Shown here in pieces: positions 24,659 through 33,191 of a stretch of 42,621 nucleotides of DNA. The translations under genes and the position numbers were made by a program. The DNA is taken from NCBI RefSeq assembly GCF_012515855.1, contig NZ_JAAYXO010000085.1:1-42621 (forward strand), read 5' to 3'. Below the pieces are notes generated by a model. The model ran no database searches. It was not told where the DNA came from and saw nothing but the letters and a program-made list of their open reading frames with translations. Position 1 is the stretch's first letter. Each line of letters begins with the position of its first letter. Origin of the DNA: Gordonia sp. (in: high G+C Gram-positive bacteria) (GTDB lineage: Bacteria > Actinomycetota > Actinomycetes > Mycobacteriales > Mycobacteriaceae).

Positions 24659-25819
24659 GTGCCCATCGCCAGTGCCATCTGGGACTCCCCGGAGCGCCGC
24701 GAACTCCGCAGCATGATCGCCGGGTTCGCCGAGCGACACATCCTGCCGTTCCAAGACGAGTGGGAAAGCGACGGGCTGATCCCGCGCGAGCTCCATCTTG
24801 CGGCCGCGGAACTGGGGCTGTTCGGCCTCAGCGTCCCCGAAGAGATCGGCGGGAGCGGTGGCGATCTGATCGACGCCTCGATCCTCGCTGAGGAACTGCA
24901 CTACAGCGGAGTTGCCGGCGGCGTCTTCGCTTCGCTGTTCACCAACGGGATCGCGTTGCCGCACCTGATCGCGGCCGGCGACCCCGATCAGCTCGAGAAG
25001 TGGGTCAGTCCGACGCTGGCCGGCACCAAGATCGGCAGCCTCGCGATCACCGAACCCGGCGGCGGCAGTGACGTCGGGCATCTGCGCACCACGGCCGTGC
25101 GCGACGGCGACCACTTCGTCGTCAACGGCTCCAAGACCTTCATCACCTCGGCGGTTCGCGCGGACTTCGTCGTCACCGCGGTCCGCACCGGCGGCGACGG
25201 CGCGGCCGGCGTCTCGCTGCTGGTGATCGAGAAGGGCACGCCGGGCTTCGAAGTGGCACGCAAGCTCGACAAGATGGGCTGGCTCAGCTCCGACACCGCC
25301 GAGCTCTCGTTCACCGACGTCCGGGTCCCGGTCGCCAACCTGGTCGGCGCCGAGAACTCCGGGTTCGCGCAGATCGCGCAGGCCTTCGTCACCGAACGCG
25401 CCGCGTTGGCCGTGCAGGCGTACGCGAGTGCGCAGCGCTGCCTCGACCTCACGCTCGAGTGGGTCCGCAACCGCGAGACCTTCGGCAAGCCGCTCATCAA
25501 GCGACAGTCGGTGCAGGACGCGGTCACCGAGATGGCCCGCAAGGTCGACGTCGCTCGCACGTACACCCGCGCGGTGATCGAGCGTCGCGTCGAGTCCGGC
25601 GACGATCTCATCGCCGAGATCTGCTTTGCCAAGAACACCGCGGTCGAGGCCGGCGAGTGGGTGGCGAACAAGGCCGTGCAGTTGCACGGCGGCATGGGCT
25701 ATATGCGCGAATCCGAAGTCGAACGCCAGTACCGCGACATGCGGATCATCGGCATCGGCGGCGGCACCAACGAGATTCTGACCGGCCTCGCGGCCAAACG
25801 ATTGGGGTACCAGGGATGA
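24659..25819 (+). CDS. fadE13: Acyl-CoA dehydrogenase (FadE13-like)
   Basis: A 386-aa flavoprotein acyl-CoA dehydrogenase: GLFGLSVPEEIGGSGGDL in the N-terminal domain, LAITEPGGGSDVGHLRTTA in the middle domain, and QLHGGMGYMRESEVERQYRD with GGGTNEI at the end. The Glu usually found before GT at the C-terminal site is Gly here, while a Glu is present in AFVTERAALA near residue 244, the place used by isovaleryl-CoA dehydrogenase. That favours a branched substrate. GTG start with AAGGGA upstream; its TGA overlaps the carboxylase start. Confidence 0.88.
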   Translation: MPIASAIWDSPERRELRSMIAGFAERHILPFQDEWESDGLIPRELHLAAAELGLFGLSVPEEIGGSGGDLIDASILAEELHYSGVAGGVFASLFTNGIALPHLIAAGDPDQLEKWVSPTLAGTKIGSLAITEPGGGSDVGHLRTTAVRDGDHFVVNGSKTFITSAVRADFVVTAVRTGGDGAAGVSLLVIEKGTPGFEVARKLDKMGWLSSDTAELSFTDVRVPVANLVGAENSGFAQIAQAFVTERAALAVQAYASAQRCLDLTLEWVRNRETFGKPLIKRQSVQDAVTEMARKVDVARTYTRAVIERRVESGDDLIAEICFAKNTAVEAGEWVANKAVQLHGGMGYMRESEVERQYRDMRIIGIGGGTNEILTGLAAKRLGYQG

Positions 25820-27414
25820 CCATCATCCGGAGTAAGGTCGACACCTCGTCTGAGGAGTTCGCGGCCAACGTCGAGGCGATGAACACCAAGCTCGCCGAGC
25901 TTGATCTGGAGTTCCGCAAGGTTCTCGCGGGCGGCGGCGAGAAGTACGTGGAGCGGCACCGGGCGCGCGGCAAGATGACCGCGCGCGAGCGCATCGAGCT
26001 CCTCATCGACGAGGACTCGCCGTTCCTGGAGCTGTGCCCGCTCGCGGCGTTCGGCTCGCAGTTCACCGTCGGGGCCTCGGCGGTCGTCGGGATCGGCGTC
26101 GTCGAGGGCACCGAGTGCATGATCGTCGCGAACGATCCCACGGTGAAGGGCGGCACCTCGAACCCGTGGACGCTGCGCAAGATTCTGCGCGCCAACGACA
26201 TCGCCATGCAGAATCGCCTGCCGGTGGTCTCGCTGGTGGAGTCCGGCGGGGCCGACCTCCCGACGCAGAAGGAAGTCTTCGTCCCCGGCGGACGGATGTT
26301 CCGCGACCTCACGCGGCTGTCGGCGGCAGGCATTCCGACCGTCGCGCTGGTGTTCGGCAACTCGACGGCGGGTGGCGCCTATGTCCCCGGCATGAGCGAT
26401 CACGTGGTGATGATCGAAGACCGCTCGAAGGTGTTCCTCGGCGGTCCGCCGCTGGTCAAGATGGCCACCGGTGAGGAGAGCGACGACGAAGAGCTGGGTG
26501 GTGCCAAGATGCACGCCCGCGTTTCCGGTCTGGGCGACTACCTGGCCGCCGACGAGCAGGACGCGGTCCGGATCGGTCGACGCATCGTGGCCCGGCTCAA
26601 CTGGCGCAAGCAGGGCCCGGACACCGTGGCCGAGGTGGTAGCGCCGCGCTACAGCGAGGAGGAACTGCTCGGCATCGTGCCCCCGGACCTCAAGATCCCC
26701 TTCGATCCGCGCGAGGTGATCGCCCGGATCGTCGACGATTCCGACTTCGACGAGTTCAAGGCCGAGTACGGCTCGTCGCTGTGCACCGGCTGGGCGCGCA
26801 TCCACGGCTATCCGGTCGGGATCCTCGCCAATGCCCAGGGCGTCCTGTTCTCGCAGGAGGCGCAGAAGGCCACCCAGTTCATCCAGCTCGCCAACCGCAG
26901 CAACACGCCGCTGCTGTTCCTGCACAACACCACCGGGTACATGGTCGGCAAGGAATACGAGCAAGGCGGCATCATCAAGCACGGCGCGATGATGATCAAC
27001 GCCGTCTCGAACTCCACCGTTCCGCACCTGTCGGTGCTGATCGGCGCCAGCTACGGCGCGGGCCACTACGGGATGTGCGGTCGGGCCTACGACCCCCGCT
27101 TCCTGTTCTCCTGGCCCAGCGCCAAGAGCGCCGTGATGGGTGCCGCGCAGCTGGCGGGCGTCATCTCGATCGTCTCCCGCGCGGCCACCGAGGCCCGCGG
27201 CGGCACGGTCGACGAGGAAGCCGATGCAGGCATGCGCGCCATGATCGAGGCGCAGATCGAAGCCGAGTCCGTGCCGATGTTCCTGTCGGGAATGTTGTAC
27301 GACGACGGCGTGATCGATCCCCGTGACACCCGCACGGTGCTCGGCCAGTCGCTGTCGGCCATCGCGTCGGCGCCGATCGAGGGCACCAGCAACTTCGGCG
27401 TCTTCCGGATGTGA
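25816..27414 (+). CDS. accD2: Acyl-CoA carboxylase beta (carboxyltransferase) subunit, AccD2-like
   Basis: A 532-aa carboxyltransferase subunit of the methylcrotonyl/geranyl-CoA carboxylase type. The N-terminal half has MTARERIELLIDE and NSTAGGAYVPGMSDHVVMI. The C-terminal half has NTTGYMVGKEYEQGGIIKHG and SYGAGHYGMCGRAYDPRF, which form the acyl-CoA and biotin pockets. It transfers CO2 from biotin on the alpha subunit to a 2-enoyl-CoA. ATG 25816 overlaps the dehydrogenase stop. Order matches accD2 of mycobacteria. The true substrate of that enzyme is not known to me; a beta-methyl-branched acyl-CoA is inferred. Confidence 0.9.
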   Translation: MTIIRSKVDTSSEEFAANVEAMNTKLAELDLEFRKVLAGGGEKYVERHRARGKMTARERIELLIDEDSPFLELCPLAAFGSQFTVGASAVVGIGVVEGTECMIVANDPTVKGGTSNPWTLRKILRANDIAMQNRLPVVSLVESGGADLPTQKEVFVPGGRMFRDLTRLSAAGIPTVALVFGNSTAGGAYVPGMSDHVVMIEDRSKVFLGGPPLVKMATGEESDDEELGGAKMHARVSGLGDYLAADEQDAVRIGRRIVARLNWRKQGPDTVAEVVAPRYSEEELLGIVPPDLKIPFDPREVIARIVDDSDFDEFKAEYGSSLCTGWARIHGYPVGILANAQGVLFSQEAQKATQFIQLANRSNTPLLFLHNTTGYMVGKEYEQGGIIKHGAMMINAVSNSTVPHLSVLIGASYGAGHYGMCGRAYDPRFLFSWPSAKSAVMGAAQLAGVISIVSRAATEARGGTVDEEADAGMRAMIEAQIEAESVPMFLSGMLYDDGVIDPRDTRTVLGQSLSAIASAPIEGTSNFGVFRM

Positions 27415-27425
27415 GGAACCAGAAC

Positions 27426-29438
27426 ATGACTACTGCAACTCTCCAGAGTGCAAGCACCCAGAAGACCATCACCCGCGTCCTCGTCGCGAACCGCGGCGAG
27501 ATCGCGAGCCGCGTGTTCGCGACCTGCGTCGCAATGGGCCTGGGCACTGTCGCCGTCTATTCCGACCCGGATGCCGACGCGCCGCACGTACGGGCAGCCG
27601 ACGCCGCGGTCCGACTGCCGGGCTCCACGTCGGCCGAGACCTACCTGCGCGGTGAGAAGATCATCGCCGCGGCGCAGGCCGCGGGCGCCGACGCCATCCA
27701 CCCGGGGTACGGCTTCCTGTCGGAGAACGCCGAGTTCGCTCAGGCCGTCATCGACGCGGGCCTCACCTGGATCGGTCCGCCGCCCGCGGCGATCGTCGCG
27801 ATGGGATCCAAGGTCAACGCGAAGGCGTTGATGGACGCGGCAGGCGTGCCGGTCCTCAAAGACATCGACCCGGACGCCGTCACCGCCGACGATCTTCCAC
27901 TGCTCATCAAGGCCTCGGCGGGCGGCGGCGGTCGCGGGATGCGTATCGTGCGCGACCTCGCCGAGTTGGCCGACGCCGTCGCCGGTGCTCGCCGAGAAGC
28001 GGAGTCGGCGTTCGGCGACGCGACGGTCTTCTGCGAGCCCTACGTGGAGCGCGGCCATCACATCGAGGTGCAGGTGATGGCCGACGAGCATGGCGAGGTC
28101 TGGACCGTCGGGGAGCGCGAGTGCTCCATCCAGCGACGCCACCAGAAAGTGGTCGAGGAGGCGCCGGCACCGCTCGTCGAGCGGGTGGGCGGCGACATGC
28201 GCGAACGACTCTTCGCCGCGGCAAGGACGGCCGTCGAGTCGATCGGGTACCGCGGCGCGGGCACCGTCGAGTTCCTGGCCGACGAGTCGGGCAAGTTCTT
28301 CTTCCTCGAGACCAACACCCGACTCCAGGTGGAGCATCCGGTCACCGAACTGACCACCGGCGTCGACCTCGTCGAATGGCAGCTGCGCGTGGCGCAGGGC
28401 GAGCCTCTCGGCGACTCGGCTCCGACCTCGTCCGGCCATGCGATCGAGGTACGGCTGTATGCCGAGGACCCGGCGCACGACTGGCAGCCGCAGTCGGGCA
28501 CCGTTGCCCGCATCGATCTGCCCGCGACCACGCGGTTCGGACTGCTGGAGCGGCCCGGCGTGCGCGTGGACTCCGGCATCACGGGCGGTAGCGAGATCTC
28601 CACCTTCTACGACCCGATGCTCGCCAAGGTGATCTCGTGGGCGCCCGACCGCACCCGGGCCGCGGGCATCCTGGCACGTGCCCTGGCCGACGCGCGGATC
28701 CACGGCCTTGTCACCAACCGCGACATGCTGGTCAACACCCTCCGCGAGCAGGACTTCCTTGCCGGACACACCGACACCGGCTACCTCAGCGAGGAACGGA
28801 TCGCCGAGCTGTCGAAGCCCCTCGCGGGCGACGGCGCCGACCTGGTGGCCGCGACCGCCGCCGCACTGGCCCAGTCGGTGCGGAACCGCGACGGCGCGGT
28901 CGCCGTTCCCGGCGCTCCATCGGGGTGGCGCAACCTCGCCTCCGACTACCAGCGCAAGGCGTACGTAGCCGCCGACGGAACCGAGATCATCGCTCGGTAC
29001 CGCATCGGACGGGGCGGCGAGGTGGAACTGCCCGACCTGGACGGGGTCACCGCGGCCGCGGTGTCGTCGGACGTGGTGGTCCTGATTCGTGACGGCGTGG
29101 CCCGCCGGTACGAGGTCAGCCTCGTCGGCGATCAGGTGTTCGTGGACTGGCCCGGTGCGTCGGTGACGCTCACCCGCGCGCCGCGTTTCGTCGATCCCGC
29201 GGCGGTTCAGCGCCCGGGTTCGCTGCTGGCGCCGATGCCGGGTTCGGTGATCCGCGTGGCCGTCGCCGAGGGCGACCGGGTCACCGCCGGTCAGCCGCTC
29301 CTGTGGCTGGAGGCGATGAAGATGGAGCACACCATCTCGGCCCCCGCCGACGGCATCGTCTCCGTTCTCGCCGTGGAAGAGGGCCGCCAGCTCTCGGTCG
29401 GTGAGGTGCTGGCCGTGATCACCGAGGAAGACGAGTAG
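27426..29438 (+). CDS. accA2: Acyl-CoA carboxylase alpha subunit (biotin carboxylase plus BCCP), AccA2-like
   Basis: A 670-aa protein. RVLVANRGEIASRVF at the N-terminus and IKASAGGGGRGMRIV near residue 170 mark the ATP-grasp biotin carboxylase, and FLETNTRLQVEHPVTE near residue 300 is its catalytic region. The C-terminal biotinyl domain has EAMKMEH near residue 635, with the Lys that carries biotin. It carboxylates biotin with ATP and bicarbonate for the beta subunit. I prefer ATG 27426, served by GAGGAA at 27413-27418. A GTG at 27411 in the same frame overlaps the upstream stop and is the alternative. Confidence 0.92.
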   Translation: MTTATLQSASTQKTITRVLVANRGEIASRVFATCVAMGLGTVAVYSDPDADAPHVRAADAAVRLPGSTSAETYLRGEKIIAAAQAAGADAIHPGYGFLSENAEFAQAVIDAGLTWIGPPPAAIVAMGSKVNAKALMDAAGVPVLKDIDPDAVTADDLPLLIKASAGGGGRGMRIVRDLAELADAVAGARREAESAFGDATVFCEPYVERGHHIEVQVMADEHGEVWTVGERECSIQRRHQKVVEEAPAPLVERVGGDMRERLFAAARTAVESIGYRGAGTVEFLADESGKFFFLETNTRLQVEHPVTELTTGVDLVEWQLRVAQGEPLGDSAPTSSGHAIEVRLYAEDPAHDWQPQSGTVARIDLPATTRFGLLERPGVRVDSGITGGSEISTFYDPMLAKVISWAPDRTRAAGILARALADARIHGLVTNRDMLVNTLREQDFLAGHTDTGYLSEERIAELSKPLAGDGADLVAATAAALAQSVRNRDGAVAVPGAPSGWRNLASDYQRKAYVAADGTEIIARYRIGRGGEVELPDLDGVTAAAVSSDVVVLIRDGVARRYEVSLVGDQVFVDWPGASVTLTRAPRFVDPAAVQRPGSLLAPMPGSVIRVAVAEGDRVTAGQPLLWLEAMKMEHTISAPADGIVSVLAVEEGRQLSVGEVLAVITEEDE

Positions 29439-29515
29439 CGGGCAGCAGGCCGGCCCGCCACCAGCACGAGAACCACGCGTCACCAGACACCAGACACCAC
29501 ACAAGAAGGACTCAC

Positions 29516-30673
29516 ATGAGCTTCATCGAAACCGAAGAACAGACCGCCCTCCGCGAGGCCGTGTCCGGCCTCGTCAAGAAGTACGGCCAGCAGTACTTCA
29601 ACGACTGCGCCCGTCAGGGTCGCAAGACCGACGAACTCTGGAACGAAGCAGGCGAGCTCGGCTTCATCGGCGTGAACCTGCCCGAGGAGTACGGCGGCGG
29701 CGGAGCGGGCATGTACGAGCTCGCGATCGTCATGGAAGAGCTCGCCGCGGGCGGCACCGGTCTGCTGATGCTGGTGGTCTCGCCCGCGATCTGCGGCAAC
29801 ATCATCGCGCGCTTCGGCACCGACGAGCAGAAGCAGCGCTGGATCCCGGGTCTCGCCGACGGCTCCATCACCATGGCCTTCGGCATCACCGAACCCGACG
29901 CAGGCTCCAACTCGCACCAGATCACCACCACGGCCGCGCGCGACGGCGACGAATGGGTGCTCAACGGCCGCAAGGTGTTCATCTCGGGCGTCGACCAGGC
30001 GCAGGCCGTGCTGATCGTCGCGCGCACCGAGGACTCGAAGACCGGTCGCCTCAAGCCCGCGCTGTTCATCGTCCCGACCGACGCCAAGGGCTTCGAAGCC
30101 CAGATCATCGACATGGAGATGCTGAACCCCGAGAAGCAGTTCACCCTGTTCCTCGACGACGTGCGCCTCCCGTCGGACGCCCTTATCGGTTCCGAAGACG
30201 CCGCGCTGAGCCAGCTCTTCGCGGGACTCAATCCCGAGCGCATCATGGCCTCGGCGTCGGCCGTCGGCATGGGCCGCTACGCGCTCGACCGCGCCGTGGC
30301 CTACGCCAACGACCGCACCGTCTGGAAGACGCCGATCGGCACCCACCAGGCCATCGCGCACCCGCTGGCGCAGGGCAAGATCGAGCTCGAGATGGCCAAG
30401 TTGATGATGCAGAAGGCCGCCACGCTGTACGACGCGGGTGATGACTGGGGCGCCGCGGTGCCTGCCAACATGGCCAAGTACGCCGCGGGTGAAGCTGCGG
30501 CGAAGCTGGTCGACCAGGCGATCCAGACGCTGGGCGGCAACGGGCTCACGGTCGAGTACGGCCTGGCCGCGATGCTCCCGCTGTCGCGTCTGACTCGGAT
30601 TGCGCCGGTGAGCAGGGAGATGATTCTGAACTTCGTCGCTCAGACGAGTCTGGGTCTGCCCAAGTCTTACTGA
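29516..30673 (+). CDS. fadE12: Acyl-CoA dehydrogenase (FadE12-like)
   Basis: A 385-aa acyl-CoA dehydrogenase with GVNLPEEYGGGGAGMYEL, FGITEPDAGSNSHQITTTA and a C-terminal QTLGGNGLTVEYGL. As in the dehydrogenase at 24659, the C-terminal EGT Glu is missing and a Glu is present in GLNPERIMASA near residue 242, as in the isovaleryl-CoA dehydrogenase branch. It may perform the second oxidation in the branched acyl-CoA route. AAGGA precedes ATG 29516 after a 77-base gap without a visible promoter. A repeat-rich gap of 282 bases separates it from the hydratase gene. Confidence 0.88.
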   Translation: MSFIETEEQTALREAVSGLVKKYGQQYFNDCARQGRKTDELWNEAGELGFIGVNLPEEYGGGGAGMYELAIVMEELAAGGTGLLMLVVSPAICGNIIARFGTDEQKQRWIPGLADGSITMAFGITEPDAGSNSHQITTTAARDGDEWVLNGRKVFISGVDQAQAVLIVARTEDSKTGRLKPALFIVPTDAKGFEAQIIDMEMLNPEKQFTLFLDDVRLPSDALIGSEDAALSQLFAGLNPERIMASASAVGMGRYALDRAVAYANDRTVWKTPIGTHQAIAHPLAQGKIELEMAKLMMQKAATLYDAGDDWGAAVPANMAKYAAGEAAAKLVDQAIQTLGGNGLTVEYGLAAMLPLSRLTRIAPVSREMILNFVAQTSLGLPKSY

Positions 30674-30696
30674 TATTCGTTCGCTCGGTTTCACCC

Positions 30697-30792
30697 GGGT
30701 TCGGCGGGGAAGTTCCCTCCTCGGCAGTCCTCGGTCCTCGGCTAGCGCCTCGTCCCTGCGGAGAGCTCGTCGGGAACTTCCCCGCCGAACCC
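30697..30792 (+). repeat. Stem-loop repeat, copy 3 (conserved core, private stem)
   Basis: Bases 30697-30717 are the exact reverse complement of 30772-30792 (21 bp). The core 30718-30771 repeats the core of the copies at 11699 and 11917 with one or two base changes (CCTCGGCAGTCCTCGGTCC, then TCGGCTAGCGCCTCGTCC, then CTGCGGAGAGCTCGTC). The stem sequence differs from both. It begins 24 bases after the fadE12-like stop, inside an otherwise continuous operon. Confidence 0.9.
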
Positions 30793-30807
30793 TGTTCCAG
30801 CGGACCT

Positions 30808-30891
30808 CTTGCTGGTCGAGTAGGCGGGGACGTATCTTGCTGGTCGAGTAGGCGGGGACGTAACTTGCTGGTCGAGTAGGCGGGGACGTAG
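30808..30891 (+). repeat. Three tandem 28-bp units of the GGTCGAGTAGG family
   Basis: CTTGCTGGTCGAGTAGGCGG plus GGACGTA and one variable base is repeated head to tail at 30808-30835, 30836-30863 and 30864-30891, with change only in the last base. TTATCGAGACC follows at 30901. It belongs to the same repeat family as 6536-6945 but has amplified only the first part of the unit. No spacers are present, so it is not a CRISPR array. Confidence 0.9.
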
Positions 30892-30955
30892 TCACCGGCG
30901 TTATCGAGACCGCCGCGGGCCGGGTCAGCATTCACCATCGTTCTAGGAGTCACCA

Positions 30956-31750
30956 ATGACAGACGACATCCTCGTCAGAACAGCGGTCGACGCGTCCGTG
31001 CTCACGGTCACGCTCGACTCGCCGTCGAATCGCAATGCGCTCAGCTCGACCCTCGTCGGGCAGCTTCAGGACGCGTTCGACACCGCGGCCGATTCGGCGA
31101 TCCGTGCCGTCGTGCTCACCCACACGGGCGGGACGTTCTGTGCGGGCGCCGATCTCGGGGAGGCGTTGAAGCGCGGGCTCAGCCCGGAGGAGGCGACGGC
31201 CGAGGGCGGCAAGGCGATGGTCGGGTTGATCCGCACCATCCTGGAGCTCGACAAGCCGGTGATCGTCGTCGCCGACGGACACGTCCGTGCGGGAGGCCTC
31301 GGCCTGGTCGGGGCGGCCGACATCGCGCTCGTCGGACCGGCGACCACCTTCGCACTCACCGAATCGCGGCTCGGACTGGCGGCGTCGATCATCTCGATCC
31401 CGCTGCTGGCGAAGATGACCGCGCGGTCGGCCGGACGCTACTTCCTGACCGGAGAGAAGTTCGGCGGTCAGGAGGCTCAGCAGATCGGCCTCGTCACCGC
31501 GGCGTCCGACACCGGCGACGGGTTGGCCGCTGAACTCGACAGCGTCCTGGAGGGGATCCGCAAGGCGTCGCCGCAGGGACTGTCGGTGAGCAAGAAGCTC
31601 ACCACCGCGGCCCTGCTCGACGGCTTCGACGAGGCCGCCGCCACCCGTGCCGCGGAGTCGATGGCCCTCTTCGCCACGGACGAAGCACGCGAAGGCATGA
31701 CGGCGTTCCTTAGCAAGCGTCGCCCGGAGTGGGACTCGAGCCGGGCATGA
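30956..31750 (+). CDS. echA7: Enoyl-CoA hydratase/isomerase (EchA7-like)
   Basis: A 264-aa crotonase-fold protein: VVLTHTGGTFCAGADLGEA near residue 52 forms the oxyanion hole, and ADGHVRAGGLGLVGAADIAL followed by TESRLGL near residue 138 the second half and a possible catalytic Glu. It would hydrate the carboxylated enoyl-CoA made by the carboxylase. TAGGAG sits before ATG 30956. The gene keeps the mycobacterial fadE12-echA7 order despite the repeats inserted upstream. Its TGA overlaps the following tetR start. Confidence 0.88.
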   Translation: MTDDILVRTAVDASVLTVTLDSPSNRNALSSTLVGQLQDAFDTAADSAIRAVVLTHTGGTFCAGADLGEALKRGLSPEEATAEGGKAMVGLIRTILELDKPVIVVADGHVRAGGLGLVGAADIALVGPATTFALTESRLGLAASIISIPLLAKMTARSAGRYFLTGEKFGGQEAQQIGLVTAASDTGDGLAAELDSVLEGIRKASPQGLSVSKKLTTAALLDGFDEAAATRAAESMALFATDEAREGMTAFLSKRRPEWDSSRA

Positions 31751-32343
31751 CGTCGGTGCGCGAACCGCAGCAGGACCGCTCCCGCGCCACGCGGGAGCGG
31801 CTCCTCAGCTCCACCGTCGACCTGCTGGCCACGCAGGGGTGGGCGGCGACCACGGTCGCCAAGGTCGCCGAGGAGGCGGGGGTCTCGCGCGGCGCCGCGC
31901 AACATCACTTCCCGACGCGCGAAGCGCTGTTCACCGCGGTCATCGAGCAGATGTACGAGACGATGACCGCCGAGGTCGGAGACGCACTCGTCGACATCCC
32001 GGTGGGCCCGGACCGGATCGCCGCGGTGGTGGACCAGGCGGTGGCGATCTATACGGGCAAGCGGTTCAAGGCGGCGCTGCAGGTGTGGTCGGCGGCGGCG
32101 TCCGACGAGGCATTGGGCGAGGTGATCCGTCCGCTCGAACTGAAGCTGGGTCGCGCCGCGCACCAATTCGTTCTCACCGGGCTCGATCCCGACGGCACCC
32201 ATTCCCAAGCGCACCGCCTCGCGCAGATCACCCTCGACCTCGCCCGCGGTTTCGGCCTCGCCGACACGCTGACGGACGACTCGCGTCGTCGTGCGGGCGT
32301 GGCTGCGGCGTGGGTGGAACAGTTGCAGGGAGCACTCGGCTGA
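31747..32343 (+). CDS. TetR-family regulator at the end of the acyl-CoA operon
   Basis: A 198-aa regulator; helix-turn-helix TTVAKVAEEAGVSRGAAQHHF near residues 36-56, then VIEQMYETMTAEV and a helical ligand domain. ATG 31747 overlaps the hydratase stop (ATGA); the longer open frame upstream is within that gene. Being last in the operon it probably represses the operon and is relieved by an acyl-CoA intermediate, by analogy with other TetR proteins of fatty-acid clusters. The 18-bp near-palindrome at 22025 and the region upstream of 22919 are places to look for its site. Confidence 0.88.
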   Translation: MTSVREPQQDRSRATRERLLSSTVDLLATQGWAATTVAKVAEEAGVSRGAAQHHFPTREALFTAVIEQMYETMTAEVGDALVDIPVGPDRIAAVVDQAVAIYTGKRFKAALQVWSAAASDEALGEVIRPLELKLGRAAHQFVLTGLDPDGTHSQAHRLAQITLDLARGFGLADTLTDDSRRRAGVAAAWVEQLQGALG

Positions 32344-32362
32344 GGCAGCTGCCGGTCGGCAC

Positions 32363-33121
32363 TCAGTCCCACCAGAAGGCCCAATAGGACCACACGTCGA
32401 GGGCCTCGAGATACTGCTCGTAGGGGATACCCTGATCGATGTTGTCGGGGCAGAAGCCGTAATGCTCGGCCGCGAGTTTCCGTCGCTGGTCGTCGGTCGA
32501 AGGCGGGCGCGGCACGTACACGGTGATCGTGTCGAACGTCATCTCGGTCGGGATCGCGCCGAAACGGTCCTCCCACGAACGCAGAGCCGCGGAGACCGGT
32601 TCGCCGTTGTACCCGTAGTTCGTCGGCCCGAGCCACCCCAGTACCTTGGACACATTGGCCGGGCGGTCGACGGGGACCAGGACGAGTGTGCCGGGCCTGT
32701 TGAAGTCGATGTCCTGCGGATTCGCCTCCGGGCCGGGCACCGGGTCGGCGAGACCTGTGAACGGGACTGCCGGCGGGTACTCGTCGTCGAAGTTCCAGCT
32801 GCCGCTGAAGACGGCGACCGGATCGACCGTCTGGCCGTCGAAGCCCGCGACGAACTCATCGGAGATCAGACCGCTGTCAAAGTCCGCGTGGTCACCCAGC
32901 CCAACCGTGTGCAGCGGCCACAGGCCGGTGGCTGGAAAAGCCGACATCAATTCGCGGAACAGCTCGGTGATGCGTTCCGCCGGGAGCACGGACTCCGACA
33001 TCCACATGATCGGTGCCGTCGGATCATCCGGGTGAGCGAGCGCTCTGCCCGGCGGCAGCTCGATTCCCGCTGCCGTCGGAGTGCCGGATGCGGGCACGGT
33101 GCCCGGTGTCGCGATGAACAT
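32363..33121 (-). CDS. DUF4253 domain protein
   Basis: A 252-aa cytoplasmic protein. The C-terminal 110 residues match the DUF4253 pattern: VLGWLGPTNYGYNGEPV, ALRSWEDRFGAIPTEMTFDTI, AAEHYGFCPDNIDQG and the end WSYWAFWWD. The N-terminal half has no recognised domain. The function of DUF4253 is unknown; such proteins appear singly in actinobacteria, sometimes beside toxin-immunity genes, which are not seen here. ATG 33121 is 6 bases from TACGCT (33128-33133), a leaderless-type start. Confidence 0.85.
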   Translation of the reverse strand: MFIATPGTVPASGTPTAAGIELPPGRALAHPDDPTAPIMWMSESVLPAERITELFRELMSAFPATGLWPLHTVGLGDHADFDSGLISDEFVAGFDGQTVDPVAVFSGSWNFDDEYPPAVPFTGLADPVPGPEANPQDIDFNRPGTLVLVPVDRPANVSKVLGWLGPTNYGYNGEPVSAALRSWEDRFGAIPTEMTFDTITVYVPRPPSTDDQRRKLAAEHYGFCPDNIDQGIPYEQYLEALDVWSYWAFWWD

Positions 33122-33127
33122 CCGATC

Positions 33128-33133
33128 AGCGTA
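33128..33133 (-). promoter_or_regulatory. -10 box of leaderless DUF4253 gene
   Basis: TACGCT on the minus strand ends 6 bases before the ATG at 33121, with no Shine-Dalgarno sequence. Confidence 0.5.
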
Positions 33134-33191
33134 AACCGAGATTCAGGTGGGGCAGGCGTGACTGACCGACGACTCACGCTCGCGGGCCGGG

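Noticed and set aside
27087-29504. An 805-codon open frame on the minus strand opposite the carboxylase genes
   Set aside because: It is antisense to two clear genes, has low-complexity charged composition and no domain; long antisense frames are expected in DNA this GC-rich.
29480-29505. Short CACCAGACA-type direct repeats before the second acyl-CoA dehydrogenase
   Set aside because: Two short imperfect copies only; no symmetry or promoter context to support a function.
30808-30891. Possible small CRISPR array
   Set aside because: The 28-bp units are head to tail with no spacers and no cas genes are in the window.
29480-30931. A 483-codon minus-strand frame opposite the second acyl-CoA dehydrogenase
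   Set aside because: It mirrors the codons of the plus-strand gene and runs through the intergenic repeats; no start signal or family resemblance.
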